Part shown: positions 1 through 7,231 of the stretch, one piece after another
Position numbering within the stretch: position 1 is the stretch's first letter
Layout: the number at the start of each line of letters is the position of its first letter
Source: a virus
Virus record (IMG/VR): IMGVR_UViG_3300003690_000157
Location: 1-35,856 of that record
Direction: 5' to 3' (one strand)
DNA length: 35,856 nt
The notes under the pieces: model-generated
Databases searched by the model: none
What the model saw: only the letters and a program-made list of their open reading frames with translations
What the model was told of the DNA's origin: nothing
Translations under genes and position numbers: made by a program

Positions 1-209
1 TTGCTCAATTGCTTTACATCCTCAATTAAATTTTGCAAATCCAATTTCATTTTGACCTGATTCTCGATCACATCTTTCTTATTCTCTTCCTCGAAGCTCT
101 TGTACATCTGGTCGACGCGCGAATCCAATTTTGAAATGTACCATATGACTCCAATGCCCTGAACGAGCACGAACGCCACAACGGTAAATAATATCTTAAA
201 TCCGTTCAT
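1..209 (-). CDS. Membrane-anchored coiled-coil protein (partial)
   Basis: Reads from an ATG at 209 leftwards out of the window, so only the first 69 residues are present and the C-terminus is missing. Residues 5-23 form one hydrophobic membrane segment (FKILFTVVAFVLVQGIGVIW). The rest is charged, rich in Glu, Lys, Gln and Leu, and likely a coiled coil outside the membrane. It starts 3 bases after a small lipoprotein gene. The pair resembles a spanin set (inner-membrane coiled coil plus outer-membrane lipoprotein), although the order is reversed relative to Rz/Rz1. The spanin role is inference. Confidence 0.6.
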   Translation of the reverse strand, partial: MNGFKILFTVVAFVLVQGIGVIWYISKLDSRVDQMYKSFEEENKKDVIENQVKMKLDLQNLIEDVKQLS

Positions 210-212
210 AAT

Positions 213-461
213 CTACTCCCATATGAATTCTTGTTTCACGGTTATCTGCATTGAATCCTTCCTCTGATCCTTGCTGTCATTAGCCTTGTCCACTTCATCC
301 TGTCCATAGGTTGTAGTGACACTGATTTTATGTGGTTTCATCGACATACCTTCATACATACTGCACCCCATCATATTAAGGGCAGAAATTATTGCCAAAC
401 TGAACAACACGCCCCTAGGCGTAGAGAACAGTAACCGATGTAACATTGGTAAGCGTAGCAA
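213..461 (-). CDS. Small phage lipoprotein
   Basis: A short protein with a hydrophobic stretch (VLFSLAIISALNMMG, residues 18-32) followed by Cys33, which looks like a lipobox; after cleavage about 50 residues would remain, lipid-anchored. The mature part is polar and ends in VKQEFIWE. The start is uncertain: the ATG at 461 overlaps the upstream gene by 47 bases, whereas a GTG at 410 lies just after the upstream stop but would give a signal peptide without positive charges. It sits among late genes, downstream of small virion-type proteins. Outer-membrane attachment and a role in lysis (o-spanin-like) are inferred from the signal and position only. Confidence 0.6.
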   Translation of the reverse strand: MLRLPMLHRLLFSTPRGVLFSLAIISALNMMGCSMYEGMSMKPHKISVTTTYGQDEVDKANDSKDQRKDSMQITVKQEFIWE

Positions 462-738
462 AGCAATCAGTTGGAAATCTTAATCCTGTATTATTAAAAT
501 CAACACTTACAGTTGCTGTAGCCGAGCCAGGTGTAGCCACGTCTACTAAGGTTGTTCCACTCGTTCCATCATCCTTTAGGACAATAGAACCCGCGCTAGC
601 CCCACACACAGCCTGAATTGATGTCACTCGCGCAGGCGCGAAATATATTCTTGCAGGGCTATTACCAGTTGCTGTTTGGGTAACTTTAGTTGTTACAGCT
701 CCACTCGATGTCAGTGTTTTACTTTTTATTCCGTACAT
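415..738 (-). CDS. Small structural-type protein
   Basis: The start at 738 is chosen because TAGGAG lies 6 bases upstream; a longer reading frame to 777 has no such site. The 107-residue product is rich in Thr, Ser, Val, Ala and Gly, low in charge, and alternates in a way that suggests a beta-sandwich. I recognise similar small proteins, without assigned function, from marine phages next to capsid genes. A capsid- or neck-associated virion protein is plausible from composition and position. It is downstream of the capsid terminator together with the 795-1226 gene. Confidence 0.6.
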   Translation of the reverse strand: MYGIKSKTLTSSGAVTTKVTQTATGNSPARIYFAPARVTSIQAVCGASAGSIVLKDDGTSGTTLVDVATPGSATATVSVDFNNTGLRFPTDCFATLTNVTSVTVLYA

Positions 739-794
739 ATTTTTTCTCCTATAAAACGAGCGGGGACTGCTCCCCACTCAGATTAAATTAATGA

Positions 795-1226
795 TTACGC
801 AAGATTATTATTCTGTATATATTCTACAGTAATAATCCCTCGTCCAGTTGTGGCAGCGGATGAAAGCACATAAAGTGTAACATCCGAAGTTCCGACATCA
901 GTCCAAGCATCCATATCTGTAATCGTACCACTAGTTCCAAGTTTTATTACATCTGCTGCTGTTCCTACTGCTAAAGCGGTAAACAATTCAGTTGAAGTTG
1001 CACTTGTTCCCATACTCATATTAGCCGCACCAGGTGCAGTTGTAATATACAAAGTGATTGCTGTGATTTGGCTGTTGGCAGGAATAATCATTCCTGTACT
1101 TGCAGCACTTGCTGCCGTCTGAGTCCACGCTGCTGATTGTGCCATTTTGACAAATCCCACATTCGCGGTACTTCCTTCTCTTATCGTTCCAGCCTTAACT
1201 GGACCTGAAAAAGTTGTTGTGCCCAT
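795..1226 (-). CDS. Putative virion surface/decoration-type protein
   Basis: 143 residues starting MGTTTFSGPVKAG, preceded by a strong site (AAGGAGG, 6 bases before the ATG). It is almost free of charged residues after position 30 and rich in Ala, Thr, Ser and Gly, with likely beta strands. Proteins with this N-terminus recur in uncultured marine phages beside the capsid gene (from memory). Such proteins are probably virion components exposed on the head or neck, but no function is assigned. It lies about 105 bases downstream of a terminator, so it may have its own promoter or depend on read-through. Confidence 0.65.
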   Translation of the reverse strand: MGTTTFSGPVKAGTIREGSTANVGFVKMAQSAAWTQTAASAASTGMIIPANSQITAITLYITTAPGAANMSMGTSATSTELFTALAVGTAADVIKLGTSGTITDMDAWTDVGTSDVTLYVLSSAATTGRGIITVEYIQNNNLA

Positions 1227-1331
1227 TGTAAACCTCCTTGGTTATATAGACCTTCGCTATGCAGCCTCTATACTGTCTCCTAGTGCGTCTGCATAACTAA
1301 ATTAAAATACTAGGTGAATAATTTATAAAAC

Positions 1332-1360
1332 AAAAAAGGCGGTCTTGCAACCGCCTTTTT
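1332..1360 (-). terminator. Rho-independent terminator after the capsid gene
   Basis: GGCGGT (1338-1343) pairs with ACCGCC (1350-1355) around a 6-base loop, extended by A5 and T5 arms, so it can work in both directions. On the minus strand it follows the capsid reading frame by about 25 bases and ends in a run of six T. It would end or weaken transcripts after the abundant capsid message. Confidence 0.85.
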
Positions 1361-1383
1361 CTCTTGGGAGGATCCAAAAAATT

Positions 1384-1959
1384 TTATGAACCTTGTGATC
1401 CAAACACACATCTAGGATCTGACCATCCAAAGCTGTATCTCTCACGTGCTTTGTATCTCATGTTTCCTGTGTCAAAGTCACCTTCCATACCTGTGGAAAG
1501 CGCCGCTCTGACGAAGTGTTTTAATCCATTAGGAGCATCGGTTTTAATGAACCATGCATCAATATCAGTTAAATAGTGGTTTACTGTATAACCGTCAGGG
1601 AGAATCCCCATGTTTTTGATTGCATTAATATCGTTATCCGCAGTTCCAACTCTAAGAGTGGAATTAAGAAGACGATCGGCCACAAATTGCGTGTTGACAG
1701 GAATAAATAATTTTCTTGCCTTCATCGCAACTTTTAAGCCTCGTTCATCAATAAACCCAGCAATGGAAATCATTGCTGACTCTAATGAGGTTTCGTTAAG
1801 GTCTGCATCAGTTGCATTTCTGTTTGACCAGTTGCCTCCCAATGCTGTTGGGTGAACAGCGTTTACAAGTGAAACACCATCTCCTCCAGCAGTTGCGAAT
1901 GCATTGTTCAAAATATTTGCACCCTTAACTTGTTTAGTATACGCCATTGACCTAGCCAA
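1384..1959 (-). CDS. Major capsid protein, C-terminal fragment (frameshifted)
   Basis: This frame is open from 2037, where it reads LAFSLTEEAVEDNLYD before the first Met at 1959; no ribosome-binding site precedes that Met, so it is not an independent gene. The sequence (ANILNNAF, LNETSLESA, FIDERGL, KARERYSFGWSDP) matches what I recall of HK97-fold major capsid proteins of marine phages. It should be one protein with the fragment at 2031-2255: the two parts together give about 265 residues. The junction is a -1 shift at a run of five T (2033-2037). About ten residues that relatives carry there (TARYTHETIA, from memory) are absent too. Confidence 0.8.
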   Translation of the reverse strand: MARSMAYTKQVKGANILNNAFATAGGDGVSLVNAVHPTALGGNWSNRNATDADLNETSLESAMISIAGFIDERGLKVAMKARKLFIPVNTQFVADRLLNSTLRVGTADNDINAIKNMGILPDGYTVNHYLTDIDAWFIKTDAPNGLKHFVRAALSTGMEGDFDTGNMRYKARERYSFGWSDPRCVFGSQGS

Positions 1960-2030
1960 TGACTTTGTATATCGAGCTGATAAAGTGTCGTATAAGTTAT
2001 CTTCAACGGCTTCCTCAGTTAAACTAAATG

Positions 2031-2255
2031 CTAAAAAGATTCTTGTGCAGTATCGAAACCGACACCAGCACCTTCCGCTTTCACAGCAGCTTCACCGAAT
2101 CCAACTAACATTACTTCTTCTTCAAAAGCTCTGTCGCTTGATTCTTGTTCAAAGATCTCTGCTGCTTCGTTTTCGTAACGAGCATATTCCATACCGAACA
2201 GTGCGTTCAGACCAGGTTCGAGTTCTTTGGCAAGTTGAGCTCTATTAATAGCCAT
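2031..2255 (-). CDS. Major capsid protein, N-terminal fragment (frameshifted)
   Basis: 74 residues from an ATG with AAGGAG upstream: the expected N-terminus of the major capsid protein (LEPGLNALFGMEYARYENE, then SERAF-like and GFGEAAVKAEG). It runs into TAG at 2033-2031 straight after DTAQESF, exactly where the family continues. The rest of the capsid protein follows in the -1 frame. Either the genome carries a disabling lesion, the sequence has an assembly or homopolymer error with a small deletion, or ribosomes shift frame here. The first two are more likely, because conserved residues are missing as well as the frame being wrong. Confidence 0.75.
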   Translation of the reverse strand: MAINRAQLAKELEPGLNALFGMEYARYENEAAEIFEQESSDRAFEEEVMLVGFGEAAVKAEGAGVGFDTAQESF

Positions 2256-2273
2256 ATGTCAAATCTCCTTATC

Positions 2274-2879
2274 CTAGCCTACACTAAGTACGGTAGGTAT
2301 AGCTTGTACGTTTAACCTAACAATCGCTAATCGACCAGCAGCGGTAGCATCCGCGTTGCCTGGAGAATCCTCGAAACCGAGTATTCTCAAGTTAAGTGTA
2401 GCAGTTACATCTGCAGTACTAACCGCAAGTTCTCCATAAGAAACACCAGTAGTGGTGCTTCCAGTGATAGAGGTTGCGAAGTTAGCGTTTGCGAAAACAA
2501 GACCATCAGCGGCAGCGGCGTCACAATTAATTGTGTACAACGCGTAGGGGTCGTCAACAATGGACGCTTTACAAGCTGTGCTTGATTTCAAGCTAGCAGT
2601 TCCTGGATAGTAGTTAGACCATCTAGGTTTGCCAGTGAGATCAGTATATTCACATCCGATAAAGACACCAAGGTTAGCAACAGTACCACCAGCGGCAGCT
2701 CCAGCATAACTAATCACTCCCGTGTTTAACGGGATAACTGGTTGACCATAGTAAATAGCGTTAGCTACTCCTGTGATCGCACTAGTTTGAATGCTATACG
2801 AACCTACACCCTGGTTGTTATAGTTGCCCCCGACTTGTCGGTATGGGCGTAGCCCAAAAGCAGCATCTATATTTGCCAT
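2274..2879 (-). CDS. Head decoration/structural protein
   Basis: 201 residues beginning MANIDAAFGLRPYRQVGG, with AAGGAG 6 bases before the ATG. Low charge, rich in Ala, Gly, Thr and Val, with probable beta structure; it ends NVQAIPTVLSVG. Proteins with this N-terminus sit directly upstream of the capsid gene in marine phages (from memory) and are usually considered head or virion proteins without a proven role. Its gene lies between the scaffold block and the capsid gene, where a decoration or head-completion protein is expected. The role is inference. Confidence 0.65.
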   Translation of the reverse strand: MANIDAAFGLRPYRQVGGNYNNQGVGSYSIQTSAITGVANAIYYGQPVIPLNTGVISYAGAAAGGTVANLGVFIGCEYTDLTGKPRWSNYYPGTASLKSSTACKASIVDDPYALYTINCDAAAADGLVFANANFATSITGSTTTGVSYGELAVSTADVTATLNLRILGFEDSPGNADATAAGRLAIVRLNVQAIPTVLSVG

Positions 2880-2924
2880 GATTGTCTCCTTTAAGACATT
2901 ACGAAGAAAGCATCGACCTTCTTA

Positions 2925-3389
2925 TTAAGGTTTTTTGCCTCCTCCAAACGTTACTCTACTTTGCCTTTCCTTATGGATTGGCATCGAAGGATGCTCATCT
3001 TTGTGTAAATCTCTATCAATAGATGCTTGTTGATCTGAGGTTTGGCGCTGGAAGTAAGCGTCTCTGTCTTCCTTTACCTCGATCGGGCATCGCATTAATA
3101 TTAATCCTCCAAAACCTATAACACCGTCGTGTTTCCCGCCACTCATGACAGCTAAGTCAGGGCGGTCTGGGTACTCATCGGCGCGAACCGCTTCGTATCC
3201 TGATCGTATTCGTTGCAAGACGTTTTGTTCATCTTGCTGACCACGAAATTCACATCGTACCCACCTATGGTGAAAACCTTTTGGTGGATCGGGAGCCTCT
3301 AGGCTAGAGGGAGGTACCCAACCTCTTTCACGAGCAACCTTCTCGCGGGTTTCAGTTTTGCGTGACGTTTTATTTATCTTAGTACTCAT
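2925..3389 (-). CDS. Hypothetical late protein
   Basis: 154 residues, strongly charged, with an Arg/Lys-rich N-terminus (first 25 residues), a central part containing GWVPPSSLEAPDPPKGFHHRWVR and a basic Gly-rich end (TFGGGKKP). The ATG follows GGAGG and starts one base after the scaffold stop codon, so the two are cotranslated. Similar proteins accompany the scaffold and capsid genes in marine phages. The basic tails suggest contact with nucleic acid or with the acidic scaffold, but no function can be assigned. Confidence 0.6.
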   Translation of the reverse strand: MSTKINKTSRKTETREKVARERGWVPPSSLEAPDPPKGFHHRWVRCEFRGQQDEQNVLQRIRSGYEAVRADEYPDRPDLAVMSGGKHDGVIGFGGLILMRCPIEVKEDRDAYFQRQTSDQQASIDRDLHKDEHPSMPIHKERQSRVTFGGGKKP

Positions 3390-3390
3390 G

Positions 3391-4332
3391 CTACGCCTCC
3401 TTCACGTGTTTGGCATATTCCTCTAAGGGCACACCGAGTTTTTTCGCAATAGCTATCTGCGAGGGTGTGAGTCTCACAGTACGGCGTCCAGTTTTTGTCG
3501 ATCGATTTGCAGAGGCAACCGTCTGGACTCGTCGGTTGTCCTTGTTCTTATCCTCAAATTTATGAGGAAACTCTTCTCTCATACGTTTGTTCAATTCACT
3601 ATAGTACTCATCACTCTTGCCGTCAAACCCTTCTTGAGAGATAAGTTTTTTATGAATCGACAACGCTGTGTAAGTCATGGCTTCATTATCGCCAAACCAA
3701 GAATTTTTCCCCGCCCATGCTTCCGCTTTCGGGTCGGGCTTAACCTTGTTCAATGGCAATGGCTGTTCTATTTTAGTATCCTTGCCTTCCTTACGAGCTT
3801 GTTCAAATTCCTTGCGTTGCTTAATCGTGGCGTTGGCACGTTCCTCTTCAATGGAAAGTCTAGCAATCGCTTTTTGCGCTTCCACCTGCGCCTTTACATC
3901 ATTATGGGTAATCGCTTTTTCTAAAACTTGTTGAGCCTTGTCTAATTCGGAAGAAACACGCTTTTGATATTCATCAATATAACCCGCATCAACCTTAGTA
4001 ACTTTTCCTTTTAATTCATCCCGTTCCTTCTTTATGGACTCAGCAAATCTTAAAGCTTCCTCTTTTTGCCGTTCAGCCTCTCTAATTTTAAAGGTCATTT
4101 TATCAATACGCTTCTTAACGGCTTGAGAATATTCTTCTTCTTCAGAAGAATCTTTTTCCTTATCCTTATCTTTTTCCTCCTCCGTGACAGTCTTCACTGT
4201 CTTTTCTTCTACAACAACTTTTCCTTCTTCCTCTTTTTCTTTAATTTCTATATCCATGGACTCCCCTGACGTATCAAGCGGAACCATCTTATCGGCATCT
4301 GACTGTACTGTATTTACTGTTTCTTGTGGCAT
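3391..4332 (-). CDS. Capsid scaffolding protein
   Basis: 313 residues with GGAGGT before the ATG. The first 80 residues are extremely acidic and repetitive (KEKEEEGKVVVEEK, DKDKEKDSSEEEE); residues about 80-190 are a long charged coiled coil (KIREAERQKEEALRFAES); the C-terminus is basic (NRSTKTGRRTVRL then SQIAIAKKLGVPLEEYAKHVK). An acidic, helical body with a basic C-terminal helix that binds the coat protein is the normal design of phage scaffolds. The position two genes upstream of the capsid gene agrees. No protease domain is visible. Confidence 0.75.
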   Translation of the reverse strand: MPQETVNTVQSDADKMVPLDTSGESMDIEIKEKEEEGKVVVEEKTVKTVTEEEKDKDKEKDSSEEEEYSQAVKKRIDKMTFKIREAERQKEEALRFAESIKKERDELKGKVTKVDAGYIDEYQKRVSSELDKAQQVLEKAITHNDVKAQVEAQKAIARLSIEEERANATIKQRKEFEQARKEGKDTKIEQPLPLNKVKPDPKAEAWAGKNSWFGDNEAMTYTALSIHKKLISQEGFDGKSDEYYSELNKRMREEFPHKFEDKNKDNRRVQTVASANRSTKTGRRTVRLTPSQIAIAKKLGVPLEEYAKHVKEA

Positions 4333-4344
4333 GGTACCTCCATG

Positions 4345-4758
4345 TTAAATAAATGTTTTTGGCAAGATATCACGCGGGTGATCAATCGTTGCTAATATTT
4401 CATCATCATTGATGATTCGTAATTCACCGCCTTCAATGGAAATACGCGAACCCGCATATTTGGCGATAATAACCCAATCCCCCTCTTTGCACCAAGGTTT
4501 ATCGGGAAACCGTTCCTTGTCCTTATAAGCGTCGGGACCTACTTTTAAGACTTTACAAATGTTTGTTGTAACCTGGGCCTCTTCAATTGTTTTATCGGTA
4601 AGATGAAGTCCGCTCTTCGTTTTTGATTTAAGTGTTAAAGGTAAAATTACAATACGGAAGCCTGTTGGCTGGGGAATTTTTTCTACTTCTTTCTTTTTTT
4701 TCTGTGTACGTTTTGTGTCAAGAATGTGTTTTGGTAAGATCAGACTGTTCGTCGTCAT
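4345..4758 (-). CDS. GroES-like co-chaperonin
   Basis: The body (residues about 33-130) follows the Cpn10 fold order: FRIVILPL strand, then the mobile-loop-like KSKTKSGLHL (compare the GroES KSAGGIVL loop that binds GroEL), KVLKVGPDAY, KEGDWVIIAKYAGSRI, GGELRIINDDEILATI. It is 137 residues against about 97 for bacterial GroES because of a basic N-terminal extension. Phage homologues such as T4 gp31 replace host GroES so that GroEL can fold the capsid protein, and the location beside scaffold and capsid genes supports that use. AGGAG precedes the ATG; the gene overlaps the upstream one by 41 bases. Confidence 0.8.
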   Translation of the reverse strand: MTTNSLILPKHILDTKRTQKKKKEVEKIPQPTGFRIVILPLTLKSKTKSGLHLTDKTIEEAQVTTNICKVLKVGPDAYKDKERFPDKPWCKEGDWVIIAKYAGSRISIEGGELRIINDDEILATIDHPRDILPKTFI

Positions 4759-4942
4759 AAAGCTCCTGTTTTTTCAGCAGGTCCGTGAGTTCCTGTTGTA
4801 TTTCATTGTAACCATGTAATTTCCCTAAAAGATATTTATAATCCTCTAAAGTCTTTACATCGCTTGTTATAGCTTCATTAACATTATCTTGTCTAGTTTT
4901 TAATGTCTGCCTAATATAATCAATAATTTTTATTATATCCAT
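4718..4942 (-). CDS. Small helical hypothetical protein
   Basis: 74 residues, predicted all-helical with heptad-like spacing (VKTLEDYKYLLGKLHGYNEIQQELTDLL lies at residues 29-56). It starts 3 bases after the lysozyme stop and overlaps the GroES-like gene by 41 bases. Similar short proteins occur in the same place in marine phages (from memory). A small coiled-coil virion or assembly factor is possible; function unknown. Confidence 0.55.
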   Translation of the reverse strand: MDIIKIIDYIRQTLKTRQDNVNEAITSDVKTLEDYKYLLGKLHGYNEIQQELTDLLKKQELYDDEQSDLTKTHS

Positions 4943-4945
4943 AAG

Positions 4946-5374
4946 CTACGCGTGTGACCGTACAATCTCCGCTAAACTTTCACAACGTTTCTTTGTTTGT
5001 TTATGCCAGCGTGAATCTTTCATCTGCAAATGCGCTTCGTGGTAGTCCTTTTCTTCAAGTGATTTTATAAATTTCTTAAAATGCGAAACACCTGTTGGAC
5101 CCAGTTGAAAAACCATCTCCACGGTTACGCCCCAAATTTCACGTGGAAGATCTTTTATATGGCCAACAACTTTCATGGCCCCTTTATGGGCTTTTTCTAG
5201 ATCTTTCTTAAAGAGATCCATTAATTGTTCCTTGGGATATTCAACGCCCTCCTTAAAAGGAAAGTCATCCTTTGTAATGAGATGGCCCACCCCAATTGTT
5301 TTTTTACCCAGTGAATCTTTATAAAGTGATGACCTAAAGCCCTCCGCTTCAAGAATTCTATCTTCTAGACTCAA
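4946..5374 (-). CDS. T4-type lysozyme (endolysin, GH24)
   Basis: Muramidase that hydrolyses the MurNAc-GlcNAc bond of peptidoglycan at the end of infection. Counting from the TTG start, Glu11, Asp20 and Thr26 (in ILEAEGFR and YKDSLGKKTIGVGH) fall at the same numbers as the T4 lysozyme catalytic triad, and His31 is kept too. At 142 residues it is a single catalytic domain with no signal peptide or cell-wall binding domain, so it needs the holin (5973-6383) to reach its substrate. The TTG overlaps the upstream TGA by 4 bases (coupled translation). Confidence 0.9.
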   Translation of the reverse strand: MSLEDRILEAEGFRSSLYKDSLGKKTIGVGHLITKDDFPFKEGVEYPKEQLMDLFKKDLEKAHKGAMKVVGHIKDLPREIWGVTVEMVFQLGPTGVSHFKKFIKSLEEKDYHEAHLQMKDSRWHKQTKKRCESLAEIVRSHA

Positions 5375-5586
5375 CTGATCTTAGTAGGTGTTCTTCTTGA
5401 TTTTTTATCGACGCCATACCCACGGGAATACATAACGGTTCCACCTTTATTATATCCTCTAAGTTCATCGACAATTCTTCTCTTCTCAGCTTTTAGATTT
5501 CCTTTGCCCAGGCTTGTGTCCGCTCTTTCAGCGTCCACTCGACCAAGCTCTTCCAATCTATTCATTCTTCTTGTGTTATGTGCCAT
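5371..5586 (-). CDS. Small basic hypothetical protein
   Basis: 71 residues from the ATG at 5586, chosen because GGAGGT lies 5 bases upstream. The sequence is Arg/Lys-rich (MAHNTRRMNRLEELGRVDAE), with a Gly-rich middle (RGYNKGGTVMYSRGYG) and a basic tail (KKSRRTPTKIS). Short proteins with a KGGxVxxRGxG-type stretch are common among marine-phage late genes and may bind DNA inside the head. Translation is coupled to the lysozyme through a TTGA overlap. Confidence 0.55.
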   Translation of the reverse strand: MAHNTRRMNRLEELGRVDAERADTSLGKGNLKAEKRRIVDELRGYNKGGTVMYSRGYGVDKKSRRTPTKIS

Positions 5587-5646
5587 AATGACCTCCATTA
5601 AGTTAATTTCAAATAATATAACCTTTATACATTCAAAAAACTATTA

Positions 5647-5826
5647 TTATTTCTTGAAACCTTTTAGGGTTTCCGCCAACCGTGCACGCTGTCCAAGTTT
5701 CCCTGGCTTCTTCGCGGCTTTGGCTAACGCTTTAGCGGGAATATCCTTTCCCTTTTTAATCTTCAAGGACTTCCGTAAGGAACCTGGTTTTTTAATGGCT
5801 TTTTGAATCCATTTTTTATCCGCCAT
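5647..5826 (-). CDS. Small lysine-rich protein
   Basis: 59 residues starting MADKKWIQKAIKKPGSLRKS and ending LKGFKK. About one third is Lys or Arg and it carries two KKPG repeats (residues 12-15 and 39-42). I recall close relatives from pelagiphage and other marine-phage genomes, always small and uncharacterised. High basicity suggests DNA binding or packing in the virion. The ATG sits immediately after the preceding TAA, with only a GATGAG-type site inside the upstream gene. Confidence 0.7.
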   Translation of the reverse strand: MADKKWIQKAIKKPGSLRKSLKIKKGKDIPAKALAKAAKKPGKLGQRARLAETLKGFKK

Positions 5827-5828
5827 TT

Positions 5829-5963
5829 TTACTCATCCTCATCTTCTGCTTCATCAATAATTTCTTCCACCTTTTCAATAATCACTTCTTCCTTTGCATG
5901 AAGAGCTGCGAGTTTATCTAATTCCTTCTGTATTTTTTGTAGGGGGGTTTGTTTCAAAGCCAT
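5829..5963 (-). CDS. Small acidic helical protein
   Basis: 44 residues, MALKQTPLQKIQKELDKLAA then a Glu/Asp-rich end (EEIIDEAEDEDE). AAGGAG lies 6 bases before the ATG, and the stop is 2 bases from the next ATG. One amphipathic helix is likely. The strong charge contrast with its basic downstream neighbour invites a binding partnership, which is only a guess. Confidence 0.6.
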   Translation of the reverse strand: MALKQTPLQKIQKELDKLAALHAKEEVIIEKVEEIIDEAEDEDE

Positions 5964-5972
5964 ATTTTCTCC

Positions 5973-6383
5973 TTATTTTGTTAAGCCCTTAGTTTTTTCA
6001 AAACTTCTGAGCCCCGCAACTCCGAGCATTGAAGTAACAATAGCCAGTAAGGGGCCAGTTTGAATTTCAGGAGCTACTATATCAAGTCCTGAGAATTTTG
6101 CATACCATTCAATTGAGGGGGAGAGTATGAACTCAAAAATTAGCGCGAAGGCTCCCGTCCAGCCGATCATCGGGCGCCAGCCCGCAACAAAAATCGACTT
6201 ATGGGAACCTTCTTTCAGATTTACGGAAATTTGTTTCTCCGCAAGCTTCTGCTTAATTCGTTGCATGAGAATTTTCTTATCGAGTTTTTCTTCCTCTGAA
6301 GTATGTAAATCATCAATAACGCTAGAAATTTGTTTGAGGGCTCCGTTCTTACCGCCTAATAGTCCTGTCAGGAGACCGAGCAT
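5973..6383 (-). CDS. Holin of the three-TM (GTA-type) family
   Basis: 136 residues. A charged helix (about 20-60) is followed by the family signature KSIFVAGWRPMIGWTGAFAL (61-80), then hydrophobic segments at about 72-90, 93-110 and 112-127. This arrangement fits the Holin_3TMs family of gene-transfer agents and phages. It would form inner-membrane holes that let the GH24 lysozyme reach the wall. The ATG abuts the TAA of a small membrane protein, giving a membrane-gene pair, and the lysozyme gene lies four genes downstream. Confidence 0.8.
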   Translation of the reverse strand: MLGLLTGLLGGKNGALKQISSVIDDLHTSEEEKLDKKILMQRIKQKLAEKQISVNLKEGSHKSIFVAGWRPMIGWTGAFALIFEFILSPSIEWYAKFSGLDIVAPEIQTGPLLAIVTSMLGVAGLRSFEKTKGLTK

Positions 6384-6518
6384 TTACGCTCCAGCGCCTG
6401 ACATTTTCCATAGGATGAACAGAACAATAACGACAATAACGCCAGCTTTGATCCAATCTTTAAGCTGCCACTCGTTCCATTCCTTGAGCCATGCCCAAAT
6501 ATCTTTTAAAAGTTTCAT
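6384..6518 (-). CDS. Small single-pass membrane protein
   Basis: 44 residues: a Trp-rich amphipathic N-terminus (LLKDIWAWLKEWNEWQLKDW), then one membrane helix (AGVIVVIVLFILW) and a short tail. A near-perfect AAGGAGG lies 6 bases before the ATG, and its stop touches the holin ATG. It could be a holin partner or antiholin. Related tiny proteins with the same Trp-rich start occur beside holins in marine phages (from memory). Confidence 0.7.
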   Translation of the reverse strand: MKLLKDIWAWLKEWNEWQLKDWIKAGVIVVIVLFILWKMSGAGA

Positions 6519-6621
6519 AAAAACCTCCTTAGTTAAATTAATGGGTAGTTAAGCTGAACTCAGTTTCAAATTCAACTATTTTTTTCATCATGCGCGCAAT
6601 TTTTACATTGACACGATAAAA

Positions 6622-6825
6622 CTAAAAAGTGCCTTTAAAAGGAACCTTCTTAATTTGTACTTTGCTTCGTTGTCCTTGAGGACCTTTCCCCAAATTATCT
6701 ATCACTACGGGGCCGTCCACAACAACGTTGTATTGTCCCAACGCAGTTCTCTTGTTCTTTTGAGCGCGAAACGTTGGTGTTTCAGGAACAACTTTGGTTA
6801 TTGTCTTTTTATAATTAGTCGCCAT
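6622..6825 (-). CDS. Small basic hypothetical protein
   Basis: 67 residues with TAGGAG before the ATG. Basic (Lys/Arg about 25 %), with a GQYNVVVDGPVVIDNLGKGP core likely to be beta structure and a basic end (VQIKKVPFKGTF). No family recognised. It lies between the portal-side small genes and the holin pair, 8 bases after the previous gene. About 100 bases downstream hold nothing I can support. Confidence 0.5.
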   Translation of the reverse strand: MATNYKKTITKVVPETPTFRAQKNKRTALGQYNVVVDGPVVIDNLGKGPQGQRSKVQIKKVPFKGTF

Positions 6826-6833
6826 CTTCTCTC

Positions 6834-7046
6834 CTAATGTAAAGTTGGTGGTTTTTCATGAAACTGTATTAATACATCTTCGATGCCATGTACAGTTTCA
6901 TGATGTTTGATTATGATTTCATTAGCTTTCACAATCAAGGCTTCGGCAAAAATAATAGCTTGCGGGGGTGTTCTCACACTCTCTCCAATGCATTTTTCTA
7001 GAACCTTGAGATAACTCTCAAATGCTTGCTGTGGTGTATCCATCAT
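6834..7046 (-). CDS. Small helical hypothetical protein
   Basis: 70 residues, mainly helical (QQAFESYLKVLEKCIGESV, AIIFAEALIVKANEIIIKHH). The ATG overlaps the stop of the gene before by ATGA, so translation is coupled. No motif recognised. Comparable small proteins follow the portal gene in marine phages. Confidence 0.5.
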   Translation of the reverse strand: MMDTPQQAFESYLKVLEKCIGESVRTPPQAIIFAEALIVKANEIIIKHHETVHGIEDVLIQFHEKPPTLH

Positions 7047-7231
7047 GTTTTCCTCGCCTTGTTTAATGCAATAGCAATTGCTTGCTTATGCTTCGCTTGT
7101 TTTTTACTTATACCTCTTCTCGATGCTAGTGTACTAATGCCTTTTTGTCGAGATTTACTTGGCACTGATGTTTTCAGTTCCCGAATGTTGGAAGAAACAG
7201 TCTTCTTACTTTTTCCTGTCTTTAAAGGCAT
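7043..7231 (-). CDS. Small highly basic protein
   Basis: 62 residues, about 30 % Lys/Arg: MPLKTGKSKKTVSSNIRELK, then KKQAKHKQAIAIALNKARKT. The C-terminal KQAIAIAL(N/S)KAR pattern recurs in small proteins of many phages and is unassigned. It overlaps the end of the portal gene by 26 bases and the next gene by 4, so it is embedded in the portal operon. DNA binding is plausible from charge only. Confidence 0.6.
   Translation of the reverse strand: MPLKTGKSKKTVSSNIRELKTSVPSKSRQKGISTLASRRGISKKQAKHKQAIAIALNKARKT

Noticed and set aside
2031-2040. Programmed -1 frameshifting in the capsid gene
   Set aside because: U-UUU-UAG could slip, but about ten conserved residues are also missing and no downstream pseudoknot is obvious, so an artefact or deletion is more likely.
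6519-6621. Short Cys-containing peptide (CQCKNCAHDEKN) on the minus strand after 6622
   Set aside because: No start codon or ribosome site in that frame and only about 20 residues before the stop.
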